A stretch of DNA of 64,000 nt. Source: Apostichopus japonicus. Taxonomy: Eukaryota; Echinodermata; Holothuroidea; Aspidochirotida; Stichopodidae. Position numbers and translations under genes: made by a program. The notes under the pieces are model-generated. The model was not told the origin of the DNA. It worked only from the letters and a program-made list of their open reading frames with translations, and searched no databases. Numbering within the stretch: the stretch's first letter is position 1; each line of letters begins with the position of its first letter. The stretch is from assembly GCF_037975245.1 (NCBI RefSeq), contig NC_092569.1, positions 33,751,668 through 33,815,667 on the forward strand, written 5' to 3'. Below, one piece after another: positions 32,746 through 46,700 of this stretch.

Positions 32746-33281
32746 AATGATGTTATCGTGTAAGGTGATAGCTTGCATGACTATAAGATCAGTTAAAATA
32801 CTCACTTCATGGAATGAGACCGCCAAATCCATCCTCGGCAGCGATTATTTAAACGGTCCCATATGGAAAGTATATGTTGTACTTACATGGACAACACTCT
32901 GTGACATTCCCTCAATTTGGAATATATAAATCCGCATATTAAGTGTAACGGTGCGTAATGTTTTGCATTGACCTTTGCCCTATTCTCTGGGCCACCGTGG
33001 AAGCGACCAACAAAGCTGACGCTAGTTACCCTTTGCCGCGTGGGACCGCTGCTATGACAAACAAGAACAAATGTCAGTATCGTAGTAACTAGGTTATCCG
33101 CGTCTTGTCTGGCGGCAATTATTTTAATGGACTTCAAAAGTCAAAAAATATTCACAAAGAAATATTGCGGCCTTGTATCCTGGTAATTTGTACCAATTAT
33201 TATGAATTATGTTCGCTAAATAGGTTACATTTGGTAACATTCCTGTAGCTAGATATACAGATGGTTGTAATTCGGCGATGT

Positions 33282-33312
<31 letters not shown>
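33282..33312. repeat. (AT)n microsatellite
   Basis: A short AT run of about 30 bp. Confidence 0.95.
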
Positions 33313-33315
<3 letters not shown>

Positions 33316-33522
33316 AACCAATGCATGATGCAAAGTCACTTTCTTATACCACTTTGATAAGAAAGAAACCAATTCAAGATCATTAGCTAATGTAGTAAAT
33401 ATCTTTAATTCCTCCTTCAATCTAAGCTATTGAGGTTATTACCATGCGTACAGGGGATGTGGCGGTGTACACCATACTTTTTCATCCCCCACCAACAACA
33501 AATCATAAGTAATATTTACAGT

Positions 33523-33878
33523 GGCGTAGGAAGGTACTTTTGAGTGGAGGGGGGGGGGGGCTGAAGACTGATGGCCGGCCTGGGGAGGGGTCTAAGGGAA
33601 GGGGGTGAATTGGATTTTTTTTGCATTTCCAGGTGGCCTCAGATGCAATTTGGTGCAATATAGCACACTTCAACCCACCCACTCCATTTTGTATATAATT
33701 TTGCATTTTCACCTGGCCTCAGATGCAATTTGGTGCTCCAAATGAGATTTTTTCTCATTTGGAAATGAAAAAGGGAATTTCTGACTTGCGAAGCTGGGGC
33801 GGAATGATTCTTCCGCCCCTCCATATTTTTCACTGGGGGGGGGGGGGTCTGGCGCCCCCAGCCCCCGGTTCCTACGCC
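33523..33878. mobile_element. candidate MITE with GGCGTAGGAA inverted ends
   Basis: Starts GGCGTAGGAAGG and ends CCTACGCC preceded by GGTT, giving GGCGTAGGAA as an inverted terminal repeat. A poly-G tract follows each end inward. Inside, a 34-bp block (GCCTCAGATGCAATTTGGTG) occurs twice, at 33637 and 33716. No coding capacity; no target duplication recognised. Confidence 0.6.
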
Positions 33879-34009
33879 TTGATAATTTATAAGCACAACC
33901 TTTCGTTTTTCGTTTAGCCAAAATTACAAAGCTAATTTATAGTATAAATAATCCTCACAGTGCATCATTTCACGGTTAAATTCAAGGGGTCGGCGTCCAC
34001 ATTCCCGGG

Positions 34010-34480
34010 GTCACACCCTTCCTTTTAATATATTCTCCGCCACTAAACCCCGATCATTGAGGCACCATTACGGTACTATACATACATAGGCCACGCCCTT
34101 CCTTTTCATAAATTCTCCGCCCTACACCCCGATCATTGAGACACCATTACGATAATATACATACATAGGTAACACCCTTTCTTTTCATAAATTCTTCGCC
34201 TCTGCACCCCGACCATTTGGGCACCATTACGATAATATACAAACATAGACAAGCCCTTCCTTTCCATAAATTCTCCGCCCCTACACCCCGACCATTGAGG
34301 CACCATTACGATAATATACATACATAAGCCACGCCCTTCCTTTTCATAAATTATCCGCCCTGCACCCGATCCTTGAGGCACACTTGGGATAATATACATA
34401 CTTAGGCCCCAGCCTTCCTTTTCATACATTCTCCGCCCCTGTACACGCCCCTTGAGGCACCATTTACGATAACACGACAA
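34010..34480. repeat. 79-80 bp tandem repeat, about six copies
   Basis: The block CTTCCTTTTCATAAATTCTC, followed by CGCCCC, CACCCCGATCATTGAGGCAC and ATAATATACATACATAGGCC, recurs at 78-80 bp spacing (anchors near 34021, 34101, 34180, 34259, 34339, 34417). The minus-strand ORF through it is an artefact. Confidence 0.9.
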
Positions 34481-34635
34481 TCCTCATGACGCGACATCTG
34501 ATGGGAGATATCTCCAGAAGTTTTGTTCTTATATATTTCGGGCGTTCATCATCAGCAAAGATGTCTATTGTATAAAAAACAAAGAAGATAATGATTAGAC
34601 GTGCTTCTCCTAGTTTCATCCGACAAAGCTTACAA

Positions 34636-34638
<3 letters not shown>

Positions 34639-34712
<74 letters not shown>
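34639..34712. repeat. (AT)n then (GT)n microsatellite
   Basis: A compound dinucleotide repeat. Confidence 0.97.
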
Positions 34713-34799
34713 CGACAAACCAGTACTAGGCAACTGCTGTGTTTACGCATGCTATATAATGCATGTAACTGTGTCATAATAAGCAAACGTCATTTCGAG

Positions 34800-37700
34800 T
34801 AAGGGAGTTGTCATCTTGGCAGGTCTGTGTCTCATGGTACCGACTTGATTCGAGGAGTTAGACACCTCGGCCGACAGGTCAATGCAGTAATGACTTAATA
34901 TGTGGTCAACGACTTTAAATAATATAAGTATAAAGAAAAAGCATTGTTATCCCTTAGGGGTGGCTGCAAGGGGTTGCTTATTAACCAATCACTATCCTTG
35001 TTGATGGATTAAACAAAAAATAACAATCATAATTTGTTGCACATGTTTACAGTCATCTTGGCGGTTGTAAATGTTTTTTTTTTCTCGATCGATACCAGTT
35101 TGAAAAACAAGCTCATATCATACATAACAAATCGGTTTACCTTCGCCAAAAATATACCAAAATATGGCTAATCAATCTTTATAAACTTTGGCCAGTATTT
35201 TCTAATAATTTGACCAATCAATTGATAAGTGCATTATGCAGATTGAATAATTAAATCATTTATCGCTTCAATATAAATTTGCTCGATGCCAATTTCAGTA
35301 GGTAAAATGACCATTCATCTCCAGAATGGCTTCATGTGTCTCTAAGTAAATCTATTTAAAAAAAAGTGTTACATAGATTGGATTTGACTAAGTGTGGTAA
35401 CATCCTTGACTTCATACCACACATAAAGTGCATACAAATATATATTAGTTGAAATTCTTTGCTAGAAAATTTAACAAATCTTTTGCCGCAAATTTGTTAT
35501 CATTTCACTCGATAAAGGTTCACCTACTAGGGTTTCCTGTTGGGATCCAATTATTATGTGGGAGTCAGTGACGTCATGATTACCACAACACCATGACCTC
35601 TGTTATTATGTTGGTTTAGGATTATGATTCGATAGAAAGTTTGAAGAATTCTACTTTGTATTTGTGCTTCTTAGTTAATAAGTCCTGGCTCTCACATAGA
35701 CCTCTAACCTTACATTCTGAACTGGTTCCGTTTATAAACTTGATTCCTAGTTTGTCTTTTCGTCCAAAGATTTTAATATAGCGGGAAATCAGACACTTTG
35801 AGGAGGCCAAAAAGAAGTGGTATAATATTTTGAGCTCCGAATATCACCCCGATTCTTTTAGAAGACTATAGCTGTACTCTGCAGACATTATGTCATACAA
35901 GTGATAGCAAGGTGTATCATGGAACGCCAAAACCTTCGCAACATAGCGTGTTGTTCTGAAGAGGGCGTCCATGTTTCAAAATTCATTTTCAGTTGTGTAA
36001 CCGGGTATGTGAATATAGTTAAACTTAAAATGTTGTTACACAGTGTTGACACATCTGCGGTAACAAATACCACTTCACTCTATATAGAAAAAAAAAACTA
36101 GCAGTTTTCTTTTTAACAATTCGACCCTAGTGAGATTTAACAGTTTCTTACGTCATCTGTTTATGATCATAGAGCCGGTTAAAAGGGTATAAAACGAGCA
36201 TTTTTCCAGTCAACAGTTTTCCTTTATTCATGTTTTGTTCCAGAATTATGAATATGATCTATATAAATAAAAACTGTGACAATCAATGACAGTTATATCT
36301 GGCTTATGAGAGTAGTGTTTTTATAAATTCTTCGACAGTCTGAAGGAAATCTTATTCGGAAGACCATGAGCGATCATAAATCTCTAAGGATCATAGTCTT
36401 CGGTGACAAAGATCCTAACCCCGTGAATTGTAGTCTCATTTCATACATTTGTTAAATTATATCGTAAATTGTAAGTTATTGATGAGCGTTCGATAAATTT
36501 AAAATTACACACTGAACTAGACCGCCACACCTCCCCCCCCCCCACCCCTCCTCGCACTTTTCAATATTTCTTATGTGACGAGTTACTCGGTATATTTTGA
36601 AAATGGACCAATATTAATATATTTCAGTTAAACGGAACTTACATACAAGGCAGCTAACAATGATATGAAACACTACTACACTTATCTCCCATCAAACTGT
36701 TTTGTTATACCTTCGCATTGGTACGTACGTGAGGCCCTCTTGTGACAAGGTATATTACATCGTAGTTGATGTTTTCCATACTCAAGATTCGGCATCATTT
36801 TTAGACTGTTTTATACCCGAGTATGTACTCGTAAAAAGTCTCACCGTAAATAATTGCCTGCAGGACAATTCCATACCAAGGCATTTTACAAGAGAACGTG
36901 TCAAAATTACAATCCTTTTGTTAGCTAAATTGGAAGATATTGCGGCCTATATTAGTGTGGAATATATCTGTACGGAATTGTTGATTGGTTATTGACATAA
37001 CTACAGTCATGGAAGCTGGGTCATCTGCAGCGACCTGTATTCATACATGTGCGTTTAAGATTCCTTCCTGTTGTGAAAGTAAAATGTATAATGAGGCCGG
37101 GGAAGTTGTAGGAGGGGGAGGGGGGGAGGGGATTCTTGAAGAAGAGGGGGCGGACAGAAAACAAGGGAGAGCATGAATTCAACAAATGAAATGTTATTTC
37201 ATTCGCCGGCAAAGTATGTGAAATTGTAACCACAATTGTAACTTTACATTTGTGTCTTTCCGAACAATTTGAATGATAAATTGAAACGTTAACAAACGAT
37301 TCTTGTCTAAGTATATGAAATGAAACAGTTGTGCAAAATTTTACTCGATGATAACATGGAAATATATTATACCGTCATATGATACTACCGTGTACGATTT
37401 CATAGATGTGCAGGTAATACATTCACTGATAAGTTTGGAATTTAGCCCCAAAGTCTGACAAAAAAAAATGGAAAACAACCATTTCAAACAAGGGTGTGAT
37501 GTAAAACAGTCGCGGTTTCGCTTTAAGTGTGTGTAGGCACCCTACCCTATTAATTTAAGTTTCACGAGGACATTTCATGTAACCTCTTGTTAATCTCAGT
37601 TCAAAATCAAAATTGACTAAGGGCGGTTTACTCTGCGTGGATTCCTTCAAACACGTTCATCTGGAAATACCAAACACATGACGGAATGTCTGACGTCATG

Positions 37701-40700
37701 GATACGACAAATAAACATCTTTTTTTCCTATGATTTGCATATCTTAGCAGAGGGACAAAAGGATCAGGACCACCTAGAGCGGTATTAGGAGAGGGAGAGG
37801 GAGAAGAAAAGAAAAACATATCGTGGTATGTCCTTGCCAACAATCATTGCTTAATTGAAGGGAAATTAAAGAAACTTGGTTTATCGGACACAAACGCTCA
37901 AAAATAATATAAAAAAACGTTCTCGGTTCAAAGTAGTAGATTTTATTTCATTCCGGTGATGAGACTAACATTTTTTCCCCTAATTATTCTTTTTTGTGTG
38001 GAAAGTTAAAACCTGCCATCCTCTTTGATATACTCTAAGAACGAAATTACATCATATTTGCCTCCGGGAACTTTGGGCAAAGATTATTAATAATTTAAAC
38101 GTTATGTTGAATCATAGGTTCAGCTATGGTGCACTACTATAGGTGTGAAATACACAAAATATTAGGTCAGTCCCTTTAGATGCAACACTAATCCCAATGA
38201 ACAAAGAAAATACATATATGACTTTCAAATTATATTGACAGTAAATTACAATTTTTTTTATCAAGATATACTGTGTTGAATAGCATCCAATGGTGCTTTG
38301 TTGTTAATATTATATTAAGTTAAAAAGAGCGTGTTTTCGTCATTAGAATTTATATCACTGTGGATTAACACTTATAGGTCTTTACTCTGGTGATGACGTC
38401 ATCATATCTGAAGCCTTGGTTGAGCATTCAACAATTAAAGCATATTTTAAAGTTGAATATGTTTGAGTACTTTGTAGTAAAAGACTGTAGGCCTATATAC
38501 TTTGCATAATAAGGACATCTTCTGAGGGGACTGGGCTGAATGGGTATCAAAACGATTAAATATTGTTTGAGATTTGGTGGATATCGGTGTATTAAGACTC
38601 AATGTTGGGTTTACTCTTTCTTTCTTTTTAAATTATCTATTTATCACATGGATTGTTCCTGTTTCTTTCTTCGTACGCAATGGATTCTAGAAGATCAACA
38701 TCGCTATTATATGAAGTTTAGATAGACACTGAGAACATGATGGTAAGATATGATCAAATATTATGAAGTGATCTTTGGATTTCTTTCTTAAATTTGGTTT
38801 CGTAGATTTAAGATTATGTGACATTTTCAATATTTTATTATTTAGTTTTTATTTCCAAACGTAACCAAACATATAAAAAACTATTTATAAAACTTTGATA
38901 GCTCCAGGAAGATTTCCGTTCCAATTTCGGTCTTCAATTTCTACCTGGCATATTCTTAATGGTTCTCAGCTACTCCTACACACCTCCTAACAAGTGTTGT
39001 CACCTCGGAGCACGATTTTGTAAAGCTTCATCCCATTCCAGTAGGATCAAATTGTTGCGTATTGTGTTACATAAACGGATATCTCACGAACTGAGATTTG
39101 AAAGAAAACAGCTATATAGTGTCGGTAAAATTGTCTGGTCTTTAATGGTCCTTAGAGACCCAGTTATAATGTTGCCATGAATTCAAGATGGTCAAAGTTA
39201 TCTCGAATTTATTTTAGGGACACTGCAACTATGTATTGCAAGATAAAACTTGAAATAAATAATTAATGAATGGTAATATTTAAGGGTGAACATAATGTTT
39301 AGGCATTGAAGGAATGTTTATTAGGAATTATATCAAAATGTACCTTATAGATGTCAAAATTATTTGCAAAGATATGTAAGCTATAGTGTTCAAGAACACA
39401 TAATTTCTGGTAACAGATATATTAATTAAATTAAAAAAATAATAATAATATTATTAACCTCATAAAAGAAACATATTTGTAATGGAATGTAAAGTTGCCC
39501 ATGTTATATAGTAACTATATTATAATATTATTCAAATGCAATGAAAAATTGAAATATTTGATTCAGCAAATGTAAGATTGTTAAAATTATGTTAATAATA
39601 TCGCAAATTCAATACAAGACCCAGTGTAATGGATAACTATTATGATTACATTAACTACATTGGAAAACTTGCATTCTCATAGCAAATGAAACTTGACATA
39701 AAGACACCACAATAGAATAAAAATATATCTGAATATCATTATTGTTCATAGTTAATAATAAAACTACATCCACGATGTTTGGCATGCTATTGAAAAGATT
39801 TGAAGGGCAATTTATTATTGATATTGCTTAAAATACATTAAAGATATCGGAAATTCAATAAATGATATCTGAATTAACTTATTACTGTAATAAAAATATT
39901 ATTAACCATATTAAAGATATTAGACTGTAATGAATGATATAGCTCAGGTACATTATTGTGACTCTACTGTAACTAAATTAAAGAAAATCGAGAAAAAAAA
40001 AACAGTTTAAGTGAATGAAATAAATTGCATAACTGTATAAATGTTACTAAAACTGAACGATATTTGATTTGAATTTATTTTACCAAAATTCATAACCAAA
40101 ACCAGTAAAGATGGCCTGTCAGTCAATACAATGTATTATAAAATATTAGAATTAATTATATTCATAACCATGCTGTAAAGTACTTCAATTACTTTAAAAC
40201 GAAATAAAAATATAAAAAATGAATCAAGAGCTCAATCTTATTACTGCAACTGTTATATCAATACTAAATAACTTCAGAGATATTTAGAAACGATTGATCT
40301 GAAATCCACTTGTGTATAGTTTAGTATTATTGAAACTACATATGTCAGGTTTGCAAGGAATGATATATGAGTTATTAATATTACTTTCCATTAAAAGTAA
40401 GATGTATCTCGGTCACCAAAGACGACGACAACATTATACGCTATGTTTTAAAACAAACACAGCGGATCCGTGTCTAAATAACGGTTAATGACTGCATACT
40501 AACTACAGACAAAGATTAAGTTTTAAAACGATCGAGTAAAATGAGTTTTAATTTGAGTTATTTATAACATTGTTGGTCGCTACATGTGATCATGAAAACA
40601 ACCACTTCCTCTTAACTGTCGCGAGTTATGACTTTCACGTAATATTTGCGACATCGAATATTCTTGCTAATTTAAGTTAAAATGAAACTTGGCAAGTTGG

Positions 40701-43700
40701 TTTCTACAAAAATCCGTAATTTTATATACCCCGGTGAATAACGTAATAGCGGATTGATAAAACATACGCGTGGAGGTCGATATCCCGAATCGATGTAATT
40801 TTATAACTTTCATAGCCTGGCAGTCAACGGCCTTTGGTATTTTCTCCCGCCTTAGATGATTTAGCTTGCCTAACATAGTGACATATTGCAAAACAAAGCC
40901 TTTACCGTCATAGTCCTGCTAAATATGTTTTGTTTTTCTGACTGATACCGCGTCGTGTCAAGTTTTTAACAAGTTCGAACTCAGCGCCCCTGCGGCAATA
41001 GGCCAACGCGTTTTGGTAACCACTTTCCGTATCATAGGCAGAAGTTTGTGCCATGCAAATTAAATCGACATATTACCGAGACGATGTTGTGGTTACCATG
41101 TTAATATCGGGAAAACAGCTCGTACCGACGAGCCGGGATTTCACAGCGTTATCGTAACTGGCCGGGAACCCCCGTTGAGGCTGAGGGACAAAAGGGCATA
41201 CGAAGGACCGGCCTCGGGCAAAAATCAAATTAGACATTTCAAGTTTAAGTTGACAACTGCTGGTAGGAATGAATTGTTCGCATAGGACTCCCTGGGTACT
41301 ACAGCTTCCATGTCGCTATCACATCACGCTCTCTACTACCAGAAAGTTTGTCACCATGCTTAGTCGGCATTCCTCGCGAAATTTGGCTATACTCATTTCA
41401 ATGATTCTGGGGTCAGACGTAGCCTGCCCGATAATATTAACTGGCAGCGACATTTTTTAGTTGAAACTTCATTTTGTACACCACGTCTCCCCAAGGGGTG
41501 CTGATTTTTGTTAGGGCCTTTTCTTCTTATGTTCCAAACTGGGTTTTTTTTCGCGCGACAAGCGTTAAGTTCGTTAGTTTAGGCTCTTGTTTTTCAAACC
41601 TGTGAGGTTGTATTGGTCGCGGGTTTTTAATTCTGTTGCCGATAGTACAAGCTATAGTTTCCATCGAGGAGTGCGTCCTCTTGACATCTCGGTGTAACGG
41701 CTATGGAATGAGCGATCCTCCTTAATTATAAAACATAAAAAGGAATTGAAAAGAAACCCATCTCACCTGTGTTTGCTGGATTATTTACCGCTAACCACAG
41801 ACCAAATCAATCAATGAATCAGTTCTGAAGACGTGGATTATATAATGAGAGATATGGCGATCGTTAAACCTTTGAAAGGGTATGTCCAAATTTTTCACTT
41901 ATATCACCAATTTATAAAGATTAATATTTAAATATATATATAAGTGCTTATAGGTTACAGTATAGGCTATTCTTCTCTTATATCCAACTGATCGTACTTT
42001 GTTTAATTTCGCGCCCGTTTCTAGTTACACAGCCATTGTTTTATCACGTGAAATCCTTTGTCAACGCCCTTATTGTAGACTTCCGCCATATTGATTATTA
42101 TCGCAGTGATTAGTGACGTCATTATGATGATGAGGGAAGGTTAAACTTTTGTCTTTTCTTTTCAACGGGATCTATATTCAAAAATATCTTCCTCGTAATT
42201 AATTTTAAAGGATATTTCCCGGGTTTTTAATCGTCATCAAAGTTTTCCTTTCCATCTTGGAATTTTACAGTAACGCGTGGTCTTGTTTTGATCGATCCGC
42301 AACTTATTGTTACGTCACAATTATGCCATATTTATAGAAAGAAGACAAGATAAGAAAACGAAGGCATTTTGAATATATATTTGTTTTCCCTGAATATTTG
42401 ATTGTAATGTCAAACTTCTGTCGTTTTCAAAGAGGAACGAAAAAGGTTTTTTCAAAAAGGTACAGCAAAAGTCAATGGTTTTAGTTTTCATCACACAGAC
42501 CCAAAAATGTACAGTCTGTGAAAATTACGAACTTCGCAACTGTTTACTCAAACCGTGAATACGCTAACAAAAAAAATCTTGCAAACATTTAAGAACTAGC
42601 AATGAGGTGTCTCTATCAAAACATCTTTCGAAACATTCTGATATCAACAAAACAAAGCAATAAATTTTAGATTATTATTCAGCTGTCGTGTTTATATTTC
42701 CTCCGTCTCATTACTGTAAATAATTGCGCAGTCATTGCTATCAGTTATATCTTTATCTCTAGAGAGACACGTGGTATTTATTCAATAAATTCAAGACAAA
42801 TCATCGGATTGGCTAAACATTGACTGGGTCTATGTCATCGTCAGTATATGTCAAATTCTACTAATTATTCCTCAACTTTTGGGAAACAAATATGACTTAG
42901 GTGAGTGTTTTCCTGGAACTCAGTAGGGTAATATCGTTATGCGAGGGTAAGATCATGGCAGATTTGGAATCGATTTGGCATATGTTTTAATAATATGCGC
43001 ACCATATGTGGCTATGACTCAGTCCTACTTATAGTTAAGTAAATGTAACGTGACATGATTGGAAAGAGTCGATGAGTATATTACAACTCAAAACGATAGT
43101 AACAGGTTTTGGATGAATGTATGTGCTGTGGCCGACCCCCCCCCCCACCCACCTCCCAGCGTCAGACGGGGGGTAGTTCAGTCGGGGGATTTTTCACAAT
43201 CAGCCGGGAAAAATATAGATCACTTCTGTGGGTGTAAGCCGCCCCACCCTTTCTTAACCTCAAAACAATTATACTAGTTTTAAAGATCTTATTTATCTAA
43301 TATGCCTCACAATACACCCATTGACTACCCCTCCCCCCTTCAGCAGCCACAGGACCGCACTTCTCATTTACAAACTCTTTGGTACACCTCTGGCCCTTCC
43401 ATAATGGTTCGCGCCCTATACACTTAGTCGGAGAAATTTTGAATTCAAACCCCCACCGCCACCCCACCCCCCCCCTCCCCCCACCCCCTCTCCCAGCGTC
43501 ATGTACACTCCGCTATAGACGTGCTGGTACACAATGTACACATATGAATACTGATAAGCTTTTGCAAAGCATTTAAGACCACATTTTAGTTTTGTTTATT
43601 GTGTTACTGCAGTGTAAAATAGCCTAGTATAAATCGATTATCGACTTGTTTTGTCCCCGAATTCGTCAAAGCTTTTCCCTGTGGATATTTCCCGGCCCTT

Positions 43701-46700
43701 GTATGTCCTTCAGTGGCTTGCACAGTATTTCATATGTGGAGGGGTGGAGGGGGTGGAACTGATGGCCTGAACGTTTATGGTAGGGGCAGAGTCGGATGAA
43801 GGATTTCTAAAGGAGGGAGACTGAACTGTGGTCATTGAGGTCAACTCTTAGTAAGGGAATGGGGTGGGGTTCCTCCATCAAGAAATTAAACTTTTAAACG
43901 TCATGTGGTATATTCTGAGACGTGTTCAAATTATAATTAATGTCTTTATAAGTAGCCCCCAAAACGCAAGCTTGTGATAAAAACAAAACTGATTTGTGTG
44001 AGGTTGCAAAGAAGGGGCCATAAGACCGTAGTAATGGTCCAATTCTTTCCCGGCTGATAGTAGAATACCCTGACTGAACAATTTTCCCACGACTCACGCT
44101 CGGGAGGTGGGGCTATGGACCCCCACCCCTACACCCCTGCTCTGTGAACGACACTGATGTCCTTGGTTGTAGGGAATGTTAGTAGTCTAGACCGCCCTAA
44201 CTTTTCGGTACAAAGAGACCAAAGTATAGTTTGATGATATGTTTTGGTCCATTGCTCCACTGGCATACGCATCATGCAGATGTCCCCAGAGTGCATACCT
44301 CACACACTATATGATGACTGGCATGTGACCCGTCGTTTTGAGCTAGAAATAGGGGATTAGCATAGTAATTAGTTAGAAGTCGTGTGTCAGCTGTCGTGAC
44401 GTAATCTTTTCATTTAACCAAAGATTTTCTAAAATAACTTCCATCAGCTTTATCCCACATTTTTTGTATACAATTTACATTTTTTGTCTTCGATACCCAA
44501 GCACGCCAACTAGTGACGAAAGCTACAAAAATGCAAAGAAAATACACTTCATTTTGGTCTCTTTGTGTACTTTGAACCTTTCAGGCGAATGATCTGTGCT
44601 ATTTATATTCTAGTTATGTTATAGCACATTCTGGTGGCTGTTTCTTGTGTGTTGCACACATATCACTGGCTAGTACATAGATGGCAGGCATATATACTTG
44701 TAAGAGCACCATAGCTCGACGACCAATTCAATATTGTTTTGTTTTTTTCGTATCAAAAACCTCTCTGTAACATTTACTGGTAAATACGAAACTCGGTCGA
44801 AACTATTTTTAATCAAGTAGCTTCTGTCTTTGATAACTACATTCCATTTAGATGAATAACAATATTATAACCTCCTATATCTGTATGTCATTTAATATCG
44901 TGTCCAGGCTTAGAGGCTTTACCTTTTTCTGACCACAGTTCATGCCTTTTTGCCAAAATCAATAACTTCATCAGATTTGATTCCTCGGAATTCATACTGT
45001 TAAAAGACTAAGAAAGGGAATTGAAACTTATCTCAGCATATGTTAACAAGGACAGCTACAGGTGGTCTGTTTAAAAAGAAGTAAACAGTTGGATTTTTCG
45101 TTCGTAATCTTTGCAGGGAATTTCACGAAAAGGTACGATATGTTTGGATCCACGGACCTTTGTCCAAGTTAAAGGATACTGGATAGATGATTGCCAAGTT
45201 ATAGCTTGAAAAATCGTCAATCATAGACTTCTTAACAGATTAATATTTCAACTTAATTTATAACTATTGACTCTACAATAATCAGTCATCAAATAGTTTC
45301 AATAAGATAAAGCCGTCGAGATGACTCAGGGCGCCCTCTTTAAAGTCATCATTTGACTCAAGTATATTTAAAAATGAGAATATGTTATTCTTTATCCCAT
45401 ATCTTCCCGTGCGCCTAAATGATCCCATACCCGGGACTATTATCTCCCAACTCCCCACCCTCCCCCGTCACCCCACCCCCTATCCCATCCCTCTAGTTAG
45501 CCCTACGTCTGGCGTCTACCTCAAATCATTGAAGTTAGAGACGTTTCAAAAGTAAATATTACTTTTAATTTGGTAACATTCTGTCCTTGACACTATGATA
45601 CACTTTGATACGCATATTTGTTTTCATTTTCCGTATAATATCTTGTTTGTAGGACCCAGCAGATCTAAGCAAATCAACAATCCCTAATTTTTTTTTTTAA
45701 TTCCTTAACCGCATTTGATAGACAGGTCGGATGCATGCAACTAAATTCCATACCCCCTGCCTTGTCACTCAATTCACTCAGACAAAATCCCCCAAACAAC
45801 ATTCCATATGATGCGAGAAGATTGATATATTTGTGTCAGAAAATTGCGGATGAGGTTGGCTGATCCTGCTTACCGTCAAAATTCATCTTAACACAACCAA
45901 TTTAACTCTTACCAGGTTTTGGTCTTTCCTGGCATACCAGCAACAACAAAAAATAACAATTTGATTGGGTGAGTAAATGAGGCATAAAGGGTTGGGTAAA
46001 CAAGGTTAGGGGGTGATATTAAGAAAGGGGTTACATTGGATTAATGAAGCATATCCCAGTATTCAAACCCTTTTGCTTGGTGACCCTAGTTTCTCAACGA
46101 CCCTAAAATTTCGGCTACCCCTCCCTTTTGAGAATTCTTTATATGACTAAAGGTACTTAGTTGCGAAAGAGCGTTATATTTTGCAACTTTCGAAACAATT
46201 GATTTTCAAAATTTACCCTCTTTTATTCTGCCACAAATATCTACAAGTTTTTTCACCGAAGGTTTTTGCCGGCCCTCTAAAATATTTTGTTGACCCTTAA
46301 CCGTCGCGAGCCCAGTTTGAATACCAAATGAATTAGGTCATACAAAGGGTCAGCGTTTAAATGTTATTCCTTTATCGACGAAGTACTTGTCGTATACTGC
46401 GAATGGTACAGTGTTGAGGGGGTCATAAAATGTAGGGCAGGAGGAAGCATCTCCCTGGGGGTAGGGGGGGGCGGGACCGAACGTCATCAAGTGGAAAGGT
46501 GTCGTTGTGTTTTATTAACTATGGATAATTATTGTTCCATTCACCCTCAACCGCAGCAATGACGGCTCTATAGTGTGACGTCATTGTGTTTTCAGGACAG
46601 AGTATAGATGGGTGGAAGTGAGAAAATGGGAAATAGGCAGAGTTGTATCGAATCACCATATGTTAAAGGTCGAATCGATTCATCACCAGTAACGTGTCTG

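Noticed and set aside
32408-32750. Met/Asp/Gly-rich ORFs and a Ser/Pro/Ile-rich minus-strand ORF
   Set aside because: Triplet repeat artefacts.
34535-34565. CTGATGATG...CCCGAAAT on the minus strand, reminiscent of a hammerhead core
   Set aside because: The bases between CTGATGA and GAAA do not form a stem II, so the motif is not supported.
45114-45210. Possible small terminal exon after TTTGCAG with a CLDP...YW.DDC pattern
   Set aside because: Only about 30 codons, no partner exon and no convincing family; chance is more likely.
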